A model generated the notes under the pieces. That model was not told the DNA's origin and searched no databases. It worked only from the letters and a program-made list of their open reading frames with translations. Shown here one piece after another: positions 1 through 14,200 of a stretch of DNA of 64,000 nucleotides; positions within the stretch are counted from its first letter, which is position 1, and each line of letters starts with the position of its first letter. Position numbers and translations under genes: made by a program. This DNA comes from Acanthopleura granulata (lineage: Eukaryota > Mollusca > Polyplacophora > Chitonida > Chitonidae), in assembly GCA_016165875.1 (NCBI GenBank), contig JABBOT010000002.1, forward strand, positions 33,262,997 to 33,326,996, read 5' to 3'.

Positions 1-2133
1 TCTGACCCTTGCCTCTCAGATGTGCCAGTGATAGGCCAGTCTATTGAACTGTTACACAACTACTCATAATTAACTCCTCCCACCCAGCCTGATGAGATCA
101 TTTCTGGAAAAGATAGAGATAAGACTTATGATGTTAAACGATATTCCATGCAGAAAATATCAAAACTGGATTTCTGAAAACATTTGAAGATGCAGAACCA
201 TTTTTGATGAAGGTATTCCTGTTTTATGGCCAGTGTGTTTCGGCTTGAGAGTTCCCTAGCGTGTGGATGTGCTAATTCTGAGCAGGTTTTATTGCTTGAT
301 GTTAGAACCTGGTGAACCCTATCACCATCTAGGCTTTGGCCCAAACCTGCCATAAAACATAATACATGTGGCTACATCCCTATTTGAGGAACACTCACTG
401 GATGAACCCAAAGTGTTCCACCAATCCACCACTGATTGCTTTTACCATAAACTGTAACTTGAGAGATTTGATGGGCTATTGAGCAGAGATTTCTATCCTA
501 GGTGTTTTATATACCTTTTATACAGCCTTTCAGTGCTTAAGTCTTTGTAAAGTGAAGGTAGAGTTTAAATCACATGAACAGGAGCCAGTGTTGTTGTTTA
601 TATGAAGTTTGTGTTGGAATTTTTTAGCAAACACCGTTTTCGACTGAAGTGTTGAAAAGGTATTAAGCTAAACCTTGCGACAGCTATTCTTTGCCTCAAT
701 CCTTCACAGTTAAGTTTTCTAAAAGAAGAGTTGTCAAGTTTTGGGGGGGGCTTTTTTCATCCAAGACATTCCACCGCACTGTTCTGTGGGTAGACAGGAC
801 TTCCAAGGTGAAACTGCTGACATGTTTTCTGTGGGTGGCCACTTGCCTTTCTGGATTATAATTAGGGAAGGAGATATGTAAGACATTATTGGTTGACTAT
901 GCAGAGATGATAAGGTAGGACTGTACGGGAAGGACCAGATGCCTTATCACAAGGATTTGATTTCATGAAGATAATCCCCACCCCAGCAGATGTCCCCCTG
1001 TGAGATCAGGTGACATCCACAATGTACAACCAGTCCCAACTCTTTGTGCCCCTCACACCATCTCTCAAGAGAAATAAACAGTGGAATCTGTCTAAAAAGC
1101 TGATAAAGTGCAGAGAGACCTGACTTCTCTGCCTTCAGCCTTTAATTAGCATCACATCACACTCATTAGCTAGCTTGTCTCCCCTTCCTATCCCTTGATG
1201 TAGCCTTTTGGTTATCTTCCATCAGCCACCAAAAACCGACACCTATTGAAGCCTCGGTTCACTGTCACCTGCTTTTTGTTTTTGTCTACTGATTAACTTT
1301 TGGTCAAGCAGAAGGAGGGGATATTGCTCAGATTTGATCACATTAAATTTGCCCTGATTTGAATACTCGTATGTTTTAAACTTTCTTCATGTGTGTCTGT
1401 GTGTTTTTGTTTTTTTTTTGTGCATTGGATGACTGCTTTAATGTTGCCTGTAAAAGTTATTGCTTGCTTCATGTGCAATAATTTGTTGAAAATATTGGGT
1501 TAGTAGCCACTCACACAACCTTGGTCATCAGATATAGAGAGAGCCACCCCCTAGTGGTCAGTAATGTTCTCTGACCAGCTGGCCAGGGTGATGTATGATG
1601 ATGATGTGTACTTACAGCCTCACCATCTGGTCAGCCACTGACCACTCTCACCACATGATAGTCATCCCTAGTGTCTTACTCATCCTGCTCACTTCCACCA
1701 AGGCCTGGCTGCCTCATTAAACTGACAGTCTCCTAATGACCAAACTAACAAGTTAAATCTCCCTCACAATCTGGACTCTTTACCCAGCACATTTAAGTCT
1801 TTACACCCTCATCAGCATCCCACCCCTCTTTCACTGGCTTCTTAGGACAGATGTCTGTATACTACTAGGCAAAACAGGTCTTTTTGGCAGCCTAAAACAA
1901 AAATTGGCTTGTGTGCACATCTGCATGTCTTACAGAGAACATTTTAGAAATCGATATATAAAATGTTATGTCACCTTTGCCCCTGTTTGTATATAAATTT
2001 GGTATCCTGACATTGATTGATGAAAATTCATGTTTTTAAAAAATGTTTGTTACGTGAATATAGTGTTGGAAGATTTTGAATAACATGAAGAAATCTGTTT
2101 TCAAACTGTTGGTGTGTTTTTATGTATTTTCAG
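1..2133 (+). other. Intron of UNC5 gene (5' part outside window)
   Basis: No exon is recognisable here; in particular I see no Ig or thrombospondin type-1 coding segment. The stretch ends in a good acceptor (a T-rich tract and CAG at 2131-2133) for the transmembrane exon. A T-rich run lies near 1410-1420. Motifs of the TGGTCAGTG / CTGACCAGCTGG type recur at about 1550-1640. Confidence 0.7.
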
Positions 2134-2289
2134 CGAGTAAGAAGGATGATGTGGAGAACATCGCGTTGTATGTGGGTCTGTGTGTGGCCTTCGCTGTGCT
2201 GGTCACAGCCGTGGTCATCATCATCTTCTTGGTGAGGAGGAAACACTATCATCAGCCAGGTGTGTACGACATGGACCTCCCTAACTCAG
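2134..2289 (+). CDS. unc5: UNC5 window exon 1: transmembrane segment
   Basis: Acceptor TTTTCAG ends at 2133 and donor GTAAGA starts at 2290; the exon starts and ends in phase 1 (one base of a codon before each border). It encodes a short acidic juxtamembrane stretch (KKDDVEN), a hydrophobic helix beginning IALYVGLCVAFAVLV, and the basic cytoplasmic anchor RRKHYHQ. The LYVG start of the helix is typical of UNC5 receptors. Confidence 0.93.
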
Positions 2290-5200
2290 GTAAGACAGCT
2301 TACCTGCACAAAACTGCTTTCTTAACCTTCTCAGTGTTCTCATTTTTATCAGTGCATTCAAGTATATGTTTTGCTTTTCAAATTTGTTTTTATATTCATC
2401 TTACAAAGGTGTATTGTGAAAAGAACAACTGATTGACTGTTAAAAAAGTTATTTCTTTTTGCAACACATTTAGTGGAATATCAATAATACCATCTTGCCT
2501 TGGTAATGTTATGATCAGAGGGACAGATAGTTTTCTCTTTATGCTTTAAATTTTTTGTTATTTTAACTGGACTCAGATGTTTTGTCTTGTCACTGATTGC
2601 AAAATGAAATGTTTTAATATGTTTGCTACCTCATTTAAATGATGCAAATGGATCCTGCCATCCAGCGATGATAAATGACAGAGTTAGGAGACCTGATCTC
2701 TTGGCTTCATGCTGAGCTGGGAACTCTTCTTTCTGGGAGGGGGAAAAAGGAGGAGTCAGGAATTGCTGTCCACATCTCTGGTGACTTAACACAGAAGAAA
2801 TGTACTAGGTCCATTGGGAATAGTTTTATGAAATTACTAACATTGTTTGGGGGTGTGTTAATTGGAAGAGACAAGTTTTCTGGTCTAATCAAATCCTTGG
2901 GGATGTTAAAGGGTGACACCTGGGAATTAGAACCAGCTGTTGTGGTGAAGATCAGAAACAGACAGATGGCACTTGTTCATGCTCAACTTGTCATAGAAGA
3001 TCCCAGTATGTATATCCTGGTGAACCTCCGGATGGATGGGTGGGGGTGGGGGTGGGTGTGAGTGAGGGAGTGGAGGAATAAAGTATCTGGCTGAATGGAG
3101 AATGGTGTAGGGTAAACCATGTCTCCTTCATTAGGGATTCTCCTGGTGACAGTTTTACCAGAAATGATGAATGGGGCTTCTTTGACCTGTTGAGTAAACA
3201 TTTAGTTTGTTGTGTGCTCACCACTTAGCCCAGTGGACAGGGTGGGTGCTGTGCTAAGTGTGGGGACACTGTGAAACATTCCATCCACAGCTGCATTGTG
3301 CCAGCCCAGTCTGGAACTTCTCACACTTGTCCAGTTTCTGCTCAGCTCTCCTGCTGCTGACCACTCATAGAAAACTGCTTAGTCTGGGCAGGATTGATGG
3401 AGAGGGGGTGTGTGCTTCTGCAAGTAACCCTGACCTTTGATGTCTCACAGGCAGGGCGTTAATGTACATGCAAAGAAGGGGCTGTCCAAGAGGGCACAGT
3501 CACCAGTGTCCCACCCACCTCCAGGAAATGGTGTCTTCATTAGACTTGTATAGTACAAGAAAAAAAAACCAACCAGATCAGACAGACTGACAATCAGGTT
3601 GTTTAGAGCTGTGTCCATTAGCTGTCCAACTGTCCCATAAATTGTATGATGGAGCAGTCTGCCAGATAGGCTTCAGAGTAAGATTCTCTGACCAATCTTA
3701 ACATGAACATATGCCCAAACAGACCATTGGAACAAGTCCTGCAGTATACAAACACCAAGCTAGCCTGCCTGTCCTGGGCCGTCAAAACCATGTGTTGTGT
3801 GAAGCTGAGTGATGGCAGTCAGGAACAGATGTCTGCATCAGTACATGGTCTATGTGAAACTAGAGACATGTCAGGGAAGAAGAAGGAGAACATTATTGAG
3901 TCACCAATCCTCGTACTAATCCCCTGCATTTTGATATGATTAAAACCTAGTTTTATGACATGGCTCAGATTGTCCTGTTTTACACTTGGCTTTAATGATT
4001 CCACTGCCATGAAACTGGCCCAAGTGTTTGCTTTCACCAACGAGCTGTATTCATGACTAGAACAAGTGTAGTTTTGTAGTACACAAACCAGATTTTATGA
4101 AGAGACCATTGTTTTTCATTTTGTAGTATTAGCGTCCCATAGAGGGAAGAGTGACGTGTTGGCAGTTAGAATGACTAATTCTTCAGCCTTTTCATATATT
4201 TGCAAAATGTGTATGGATGAACATTATGAAGGCCATTTCTGTGTAAACTGAAATGGGCCATCTTTACCAGTGTAGCTTGTCTGCAAACACAGAGTAAAAA
4301 GTACATAAATCATACTGAAAGTTGCATTTTCAATTGCCAAAAGAATTGGAGGAATCCAGATGGTCTATAGTTGAAGTTGGAAAGGACTGGGAAGAGAGCA
4401 CAAGGCAGTGTATAAGATGTAGATTTGAGTCAGGGTAGAGCTGAATGTTGGCATGTTTCAGGGATCGGGTCAGAGCCATGGACCAGATGCACTTGAGCTG
4501 TTAAATTGTGGGTAAGGTGTGCATGAGAAAGAGGTTAGTGGTGGGACTGGGTGGTGTGGGTCAGTGGGAGTGATAACAAACATACATTAACACTTGTCAG
4601 GGCCAGTCATTAAAACTCTCTGGACCAAAACAGCTTCCCATTAGCCAGATAAGTGTGTCCCCCATATCCCTGAGCCAGAGGAGAAGGCCCTGGGTATCCC
4701 TCCTACTAGGGCAATAACATACAGCTATCTCTGATCCCCTGCTCACTAGCACACTCACTCTGTCAAGTCAACTAGCACAGCAAAGAAAAAAAAAATAAAT
4801 ATGGTTATGAAGACCTGTTGGTTTTGGGAAGAGGTGACACTTGGCTGAGGAATGCCATGCTAGTAGGTTGACATTTGTTGAGAGAAAAGCCAGTCTTGGA
4901 GACCATAGGGATGAGTCCCAGGTTAAATACTTTATTTGGCCCATGTGAGAAAAGTGAGTGATGGTGAGAATTGAAACAGTATGTCCCAGACCTCTGGTTT
5001 TTAGTTTTAAAGAAGATCTTGATATTCTTGGTATCACTGCGGAGGTGGGAGTTTAGGTGATTAGAATATGGCTTGAACAGATGTATTATTGGGGTTTGAT
5101 CTGTATGTAGAGGGTTATGAATAGCATGCTTAGGTGACTCTCTCTCCACACATAGGGTACATGAAGAATAGGGAAGTGATGATATTATGACTGTTTCTTT

Positions 5201-8200
5201 CATCCTTTGGTGTGGCCACAGTCATTGAGTGTAACAGAGGTGCAGTGTTTGCCTGCTCAGACCCTGTGAGAGGCTGTCATTTGGAATAAGGAGGGAAGGC
5301 TGTGATATATACCATGTGTTTACCTCCTCTTCCCACCCATCGTCCCATGCTTACTCCTGCTTTGTACATACACCCACATTAAGGTTTTTGCCAAATGTAT
5401 GTTGCCATAACTGATTCTCAACCTCTGTGGGTTTAATTCAGCAAAAAGTGTTGTTTTATTCATTTTCCTTCTGTTCATTGTCAATCCTAATTCCTTTTAG
5501 GTTTTCACCAAGTGTGACTCACATTAAAACCTCACTGTTTCTCCCACTGTTTACGGGTGCTTTAATGGCACTGCAAAGTTACAACTGCATTTCCCGTCCA
5601 GGGTAGATCATGTAGGGTAAGCAGCTGAATTAGCCACGCACATGGGCCATTTATTATTGAAAAGCTGTCCTATTGTTTTTGGCAGCAGGCTGTTCCTGAC
5701 TGGATTCAGGCCAGCAGATTCTGATTAAGTGACAGGAAATGTAGGAAACTGTCGTTTGTAAAAATAGGAGAAAAACTTGCATGTGGTTGTTGGTAGCATG
5801 GAGAGATGTATACACCTCTACAATAATCTCACTGTTAACACGGACTTCATGTCGAGAAGGGACAGGCCTTCTTGACATTGGCCTATTTAAGCTGTTTAGG
5901 AAATGTTAATGGTTCCCCATCCTACTTCGCCTTGTTTTAGGAACCTTTTCTTTGTTTTCTGTATGGCCAGACACTGAGCCTCTAATAGAAGACTTCTGCT
6001 GAAGTCAATGGGTACTTGGGGAGAGAGCTTCCAGGATTTAACTCTTCCACTAGCCACCATATGGCACTGATTAAGGTCCTTAAAGCTTTTTTTTTCTTTC
6101 ATAAAGTCCTCTTCTGTGAGGAAAAAAAATAGAGCAAGAGAGTGTTCAGCTTGTTGGCTCTTGTTTGTATCTCTGTTTAGGTCCACATGCAACAGCTACC
6201 AAGATGAAGCATCTGGTCAGGTTTCATAGACTTAACATCACTAAAGTATTTTTATTTGATATGAATTGATGACAAAGATTTCATTGGGGAAGGTGCATCT
6301 TTTCAGTTGTTAAAAGTAATTATCGTTTAGGTGCTCTGGTAGTTGTCAGTGAACAAACCCAAGTACTGATGTGTTGGAAAATGTGTTTGGAAAGAATTTG
6401 AAAAGTGATTTGAAGGATGTATTTGTCTGACACCTGTGTTGTCTGAGAAAATACAACTGTGGTACCTGTAGGAGTAACACAGGTGGTCTGGCCCGTAAAT
6501 TACTGGATGGTAACAAATGACCTCTGGGATTCCAGTATGAATGGCAAAGTTGTGAAACCAACCCATTAGTCTTGTTTGTTTTCATCTGCCAGGTTCTGTA
6601 TTATTTTGGTCAGACATGAGGTATCTCAGAACTCTGGGCTTGGGGGTAAGGTAAAGCCATACCAGCATACCACAGGTAGACATCACTTAGCCTCAGGCTG
6701 TATGGGATTCCACTTTGTTCAGTTCTGGTGGGATTGTGGCTATAAAGCCAAGGGTAATTCTGTTGATTTGACATTTCTACCCACACAGTCTGTTGTTTGC
6801 TACCATGGGTCATTGAAGTTGATAGTTTAGTTTGTAAGATGATCAGTTGGAGGTGACTTTTGAGTTGGTTTCACCTGATGGTTTTCTGCTGTGTTTTATC
6901 TATATAGGCCATCAGTGGTTTAGGGTGTGCTGTTGTGTAGCTTATGATCTGCTCACAGTGACAGACTGTACTTGGTATGTCGACCTGTACAACCACAATG
7001 ATTTGAACTTGTTGTCCTAACCAGAAGCTATCTAAATACCAATGTGTATGGTGTGAATTAGTTTGTTCCAGGCATATGCTCCTCTTTACAGACATTATGT
7101 TTCCAGCAAATGTCATTGCCATCCGTTTGATTTATTTGCTTTTAGCAGCTTAATTATAGCAAGGTGTAATGTTTTTCTGTTTCTTTGTGGCCAGCAAGAA
7201 AACCAATCACCTTTCTAAAAATATTGTTTCATAGGTTGTGACTATTAAAAGTAGTACATATGTTGCAGGTGAACCACATGAAAGCACTTCCCATGGTGAG
7301 GTCTGCTGAGATTGTTATGTGTTACAATAGCCATGCCTAAGATCTCTTTGAGCAGTTGATTTTTGACATCTAGTTCTAATGCCATATAGCAAGGGGTGGT
7401 ATTTGCTTTGCCAAGAATTAATCTCCTGAGGGGCAAAAGTTTATATTATATCTGGTGAAGTGTGATAATGCAATTAAAAATGTAAGTGTGTTTGTGGTGG
7501 TATAGATTAATTGTGTAATGTGTCGTAGTCTGTAGAATTGTCTGAGCGGGAAGAGTGTTGATTAGGCCAGCGAGTGAGGAGAGGGTCTCCAACTCACAGT
7601 CTAAAATCATCTACCCACAAGGGTGAGGCTGCAATGAAATTGAGGGCAGCTGGGTTAATTGATGAACAAATGGGTTGTCCTCTACTTGAGAACCATTGTT
7701 TATAAAGGGGGTAATTTCAATTTCGAACACAATTACCCAAACAGGCTTTAATTGGGGTCGTACGGATATCACCATTTCCAGTGTTGTAGTACCATAACTG
7801 TGAAACTTGAGGGGGTAATAAATTGCCTGCAGGAGAAAAAAATAACAGTTGATGAGTTGCTTCCTTGTGAATTTGGCATGTTCTGTTTAAGCACAGAATC
7901 AGCTGATCTAATGGGGCTTCAAATGACACTAGTTCCATGTCAAGATCAAGTGTTTGTGTTTACTTGTTAGCCAAGGCTGATTGTGAGGGAGAGACGGGAG
8001 TGATGGATGGCCAACAGCAATCAATAACTAAACCATGTCCATCACTATAGGGAAACTCACCCTTATCCCACTTCTGACACCAAAACCACTCTTACTGTGA
8101 TAGTTGATATTCACAGTTCACCAAGTGGATAAACGTAATGGCAAATAGTTACATGAACTGATTTTTGGCACTGCGTTGTAATGATGTATAGTCATATATG

Positions 8201-11200
8201 ATGGTTAAATGTTGCATGTATTGGTATGTAAAAACTGAGATATTTGTGTATGTCTGCTAGTCTACAAATAAAACCCTGCATATCAGAGGGAACCAAATTG
8301 CAATGGCCAATTGCTGTATGCTAGCTTATTGTAGTCATGACTGATCTGTGCTATCATGTTTTCCATTCTCTTGTGACATATAGGAAGGCTAATTGGGAGA
8401 AGTTTAGAAAGCCATGGTGTCTCAAATTCTATAGGTCTTCATCATATCTTCATTTTTCTATGCTCTTTTTGGTTTAAAACCAAAGTTTTGTCAGCCGCAA
8501 CTTTTGTCAAGATGCTGGATTGCTAAAGCTTTTAGAACAATGTCTTGGGAAGTGATGGCCATGCTTGACCCCTGCCCCTTGTGTGATTGTTAACAGTAAT
8601 GGATAGGAGAAGGGTCGGGCAATATGGAGCTGTTCATAAACTAGGGCTGGTCAGTTCTTTCAGTCAGATTGAAGTGTGGGCTTGCAGGAGATGGTTTATG
8701 GACAGGGAAAGCTAGGGATTTATCAGACAGATATCTGTTGGGGGTTATCTACTACCATATCTGAGCCTGGGAAATGGAGTTTCATAAAGTCATTTATCAG
8801 AAATATTGTAGGCAGGTTTAAGATAGACTCTTTAGTTTTGAGCTAATTCCCTACTGAGATGACCAGTGGATGGCCGGAGTGTTGAGCATGGAAGATGGAA
8901 GCAGGGGGACCTGCAGGGAGTTTGGGCACGACTGACTATCTGGTGTTACTCTGATGTGAGGGGGATTCTGTCCCAGTCACGTCCACTGACCATGATAGAC
9001 AGCCCGGCTAAGGAAAGATGACAGAGCAATGATAAAACCAAGACACTAACATATTACTTTTCAATATTCAATTTTCACAGAGTCCCATCTCCCACCACTG
9101 GACAGTGAAGTGAAGAAAGTGAATAAACAAACGCAAGGTCAGTGGAGTGTCACAAATACCAGGGTTTCTGGTCAGGGGGCATAGTTTGCCCAGTGTGGGC
9201 CCTGGCCCACATACCAGGCCCATTTGGTGGATATCATATCTTCTGTGTTCCCTCACATTACTACCACATGCCCAGTCCCCTTATTTGTTTGGCTTCCCAT
9301 TGTGCCTACAAGGTGCAGGTACTATATGGGGCAAAACAGTGAGGAGAAGGAAAAAAAAAAAAAAGAAACATTGTAGGGAATAAAGCAAAAGTGAAACATG
9401 ATGGACTGGAAATGAGAACAAGGGGAGTAAAACAAACAGCTCTTGAAGTTAATCTTGTTGAAGTGCTTCATGTTGCTGCTGGTTAATGTAAGGTACAGCA
9501 TGAGGACAGTAAAGCTAACAATAAACATCATAAACCTAGCCAGGTAAACCAACTTGACAAGGATAGGTAAAGCCAGGGATTAGGTTAACTCGTTAACTAG
9601 TAATATGTGCGCACAACAGATAAGATAACAGATGGTAAAGGTGTGTGCTGTGAATGCCATTGATCTGCCTCAATATGGCTGAGGTAATGCCGACGTGGCG
9701 TTAAGCCATAATCATCCATTCGTTCTTCAATGAAAAATTTCTCAATATTTCATCCAATTTTTCCATCATAGTTAAACATATGCATTTTATTGCTTACATG
9801 TTGAAGTACATATATATTTGATAGAGGGTGTTAACTTAACCTGAGAATTGTCTAATGAGCTTTTTAAGGATAGTAAGCAGTTCAGTGTTGCTCAGGTTTG
9901 CTACTTTGCACCACTACACAGACTAAGACGGGATACAGGATAATGTGTAACATGTGGTCACCATGACTGCGATAAACTGTCCTTTTGGCTCTGTTCTGTC
10001 CCAGAATTCTGTACATTCCTTGACGGTGACAAAAGCAACTGACTTTAGCTTCCAAAAGTCAAATCAAAATGCCAGGGTTTGTGGTTTCTGTCAAACAATA
10101 CCTCTAGTCACATAATTGTCACTAGCAAACCTCCAACTTCATTGTAAAAAAAATGTACAGAAAGATACGTAAGATTTCCTGACTTCAGAAGAAGTCACAA
10201 ACACTTTATTAAGAGAATGGATCCATGACAGAATTCGAGCCATGGAATGTGTTTATGGTTAGCAGTAAGCCTATGAATACGACACACCAGTTAAGTAAGT
10301 AACAAGTAGAGAAATCTAATGAGGGAGGGCTGGGGAGACTGGTGGGGTAGAGGTTGCAGTCTGGTGGAGAACATTATGCATCGTCAGGTGTCCTGTAGTG
10401 AACTACCTCAGCACCAATCACCTTCAGCTAATTAACAGTTGGGGAGGAAGTCATCCTACCTTGGAGCCCACTTAAGGGCAGATTGAATTACTCCTTTGTC
10501 AGGTGTTGAGCTAGGTAAACGACATAAGCCTCTGTGGTAACCCCCTTCCCCCAACCCCCTCATCTCTCTCTTTCACTCCCACATAATAACACATACATGT
10601 ACCCACAGACATACCTTAGGCAAATAAATGTTATGTAAAACATTCAACTTGATGTATTAATCTATTAATCAAGAGGAAAACTGGAAATGTATAATTTTGA
10701 AATGTATAAAGAACGTGATATTGATCTATGGTTGTTGAAGCAGATTCGATTGGATGCTTTTGAGTGTGGATTTGGGGGTGGGGAACTGACTAACGAAGAT
10801 GTTCATTTGTTTCTCAAGGAAGAAGGTGTGTGTGTCCATTATGATTTTGTTGTGTTGTGTTGCAGACATGGTTTCCGTGCAACCTGATCTGACCCAAGTG
10901 GTGACAGTGAGGAATCACAACTCCCTGGACTCGCCTAACAGCCCCAACAACAACCATCTGAGTTCCAAGGAGAACCTGCCCACTTACGCAGAGATCATGA
11001 CCCCAGCCAACAGACATTCAGGCACCTTGGGGAAAGGCAGCAAAACCGTGCCTGTGGAACCCACACTCAGCCACAATTTCAAAAATAGTGTGGAAAAATT
11101 GACTATTAAAGACAAGGCTTCTCTGAAAGCGTCGCCTTCAGAAAGCCGGCCACTGCTGGGAGGTGAGAGCGAAGTGGCTAATAGACTGTCCCAGGTGACA

Positions 11201-14200
11201 TCACAGTTACCCAGTAATGTGGACATTGATGCAGTCGTCTGGAACACATTTGACAGCCGAGGAGGAAGACTGTGTTTGCCAGAGTCAGGTAGGCTGTCCA
11301 CTGGGATTTGATTTTAGTTACTTTTTCATGTTAAGAAAGTATCTAATCATCAGGTGCAATACTATGTTCTCCATCTTTTCAATTTAATTCTGATGATTTC
11401 ACTGAATTATTACCTGACAAGATAGTAAAAGCTTGCTTATTTATTCCCTGTTAGCTGGCTCATGTAACATTGATCACAGTTGCACCAAGTTGTGAATTAC
11501 ACCTACCCAATCACAGAACAGTAGACTATGTGTTATAGTTCTGCTGTAACCTCTAGTAAATGCATCATAAAATCAGCATGATGTGTTAAGCAATTAGGTA
11601 CATGCAAGTTCTGAGGAGACATGTTCTAAAGTCATGAATAATGCAGATGAGGCTTTGGTCATTGGTCATTTCCCAAGCAAGCAAGTGTCAACATGTAGAG
11701 AATTCGTTCTGTAACATCTAGACTGACCACCCAGCTGGTCAGTGTAATTACCGGTCAGGTGTGGTCAGTGTGAGATCATGATTAGCCATAGGAAATGACA
11801 GGTTATTAGGACCCTGTACTAGAGAGACTTTTAATGTAAAGTAAAGGATGACATCCCATAACTGTGAACAGATGTACTCCTGTAAAACATGCAGGTGCAT
11901 GTTCGAATGTTATGGACTTTTTGGGGTTTGGTTCATTTTTACACCGAACACCAAACAAGGCTTCAATTTTTTCTAGAATAAGTCGCTCTCATGAGTGAGA
12001 TTTCTCCTCATAACCACCCTTATTGTAGAAAATCACAACAAGCTGCTTTGGAAAAGTTTTATGTTCTTTTGTGTAAGCTGACACTTGTGACATGGCTGGT
12101 TTACAACCAAGCGAAGCCACAGTAATTAGCGGCAGGATACCAGATCATACCTGGGTGGTCAGTGACTGGTTCACTGTACAGTCGTGACTCCTCTTGGCAT
12201 TTGTCTCCTGTTTTTTACACCTGCTGTCTCTATGTCAGAAGACAGAAGCTACATTAAACTTAATTACCTTGGCACAATGATCGATGCCACTAAGGGTTCT
12301 TTTTTTCTTGCTTCATATCTCAGGGCCCCAGCTATGTAGCTTAGTAAACAGTAGTAAATCCTGTGATGCATTATGATGTCTTGTGAACTCTCCCGTGTTT
12401 TTCCTTGTTCTGCAGTAAAACCATGGGAACTTGTCATTCTGATTGGCTATAAATAATCAAACGAAAGTAGAGCGACCAGTTTTCAATATTAGGAAGAAAC
12501 TACTACAGCATTGTTGTTGCTACCTGTAGCTTGTGATAATAGCCTATTTCCAAGATATACATATGTCAGGTGAAAGTAACATAACACACATAATGATACA
12601 TGTAGGTAGAAAGCTCCTTAGCCACATCCGTAATCATTATATATGGGACTATGGGTTGACGATTGGGTTTTAACTTTTACTTTATTAGACTGATGTTAAA
12701 TATATATATGTATATAGATTTACAATTAGGATGTCCTTTGCAGCGTGAAATGCGCCCTGGAAACAGAAGAAACTGCAGTTGCATGTATACTTGTATCAGA
12801 TATGAATTTCTGCACACCAATTACTTATTCAGTGACAAGCAAATTCTTATCATAAACTTGATAAATGAGGTTTTGTAGGTGGTTCTCGAGAGAAGATATT
12901 TTGTGAGTGGCAACTGTCTAATGCACCGAGTAGAACAATTCAGATCCACCCACACAATCTGAACAGGAAACACATCTCTTGAATTGTCTCATCGAAGATT
13001 GGAATTTGTCCCAATATGATCTGCATAGCCTCTGCATATGTTTTCTGAGATGTTGTCTTGTTGGAGTGACATGGAGTTGTTTCAGAAAACGATTAGGATT
13101 AGTTACAGTGTACACAAGGTGTCATGTTCGACCGGCAGCATACAGAATGTTATTTCTTTATTGCATGTAGGTGCGTCTTTTTTTCTGCAATATTTTATAA
13201 CGTACAGTAACGCAGGCTTATCATTAGAGTTTATTAGCTGTGATACTACAGCTGTGCAGTATTATGATGGTTGCTTCTGTGCTTTTCCCTATGGGTTACA
13301 CACCTGTGTTTTGTTGGCAGCTGCTGGGGTGTGCCTGACAATACCTGAGGGTGCTGTACGCCGCGGTCACACAGAGGAGGTCTTTATGGCTCTGTGCAGA
13401 GATGACAAAGACAGACCAAAGCTAACTGGTAACAGACATTTCATCGCTGGGATTCTCTGATCATCACATGCTCATCCGGTGGACTTTCATTATTGATTTT
13501 TTTATGATTAGCTGCTTTTATTTCAAATATTCTTGAGCATTTAACATTTAACAATATTCAAATAAATAAATGGGTAAGTCCTTTTATTCAAGAAAGTTAC
13601 ATGTTGCAATTTTAAATTTTTAAACAATAATTTGATTTTCTGTGTAGAAATACTGAAGATGTTTTTGTTTACTTTCCTTGCAGACAAACAGACAATATTA
13701 AGTCCGATTGTGTTTTGTGGGCCTACATCTGCAGTGTTTAAGAAGCCTGTAGTGTTGTCTATCCAGCACTGTGCCAGCATGAGGCAGGGAGGCTGGATTC
13801 TCTCCATCTACACCAGTGATACACCTGCTGACGAGGCCCCTCAGTGGCAGGTATGCAAAACACCAAAAAAAATGTCTACAAACCCCACTCTTATCTTACC
13901 TCACACATTGGGTGTATTTTATAGGTAAAAAAAGTCATTCAGTACTTGTTTTCATGTTGCATGCTGAATAGGGGCCTTTTTATGGCGAAAGATAAGTAAA
14001 TTCATCGGTGATCTTTCTCATAAAGTTACATTGTTTGCAAAATTGACTCTCAAATATGGGATTGTATGTGATGAAGCTGATCATATAACCACTTAAGACA
14101 AAAATAAAATACAAAATAAAATATCTTAAATACAGAAGTTATCACAAATAAGATATGTAAATCTAAATTGAAATTTTACAGGATTAGATATTGTCCATGT

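Noticed and set aside
2675..3061. 128-codon frame in the UNC5 intron
   Set aside because: No domain, ends in a simple G/T-rich stretch giving GWGWGWV, and has no exon-like borders matching the phase of UNC5.
4805..5203. 132-codon minus-strand frame in the UNC5 intron
   Set aside because: Unrecognised, antisense to the gene, and includes low-complexity A/T-rich sequence.
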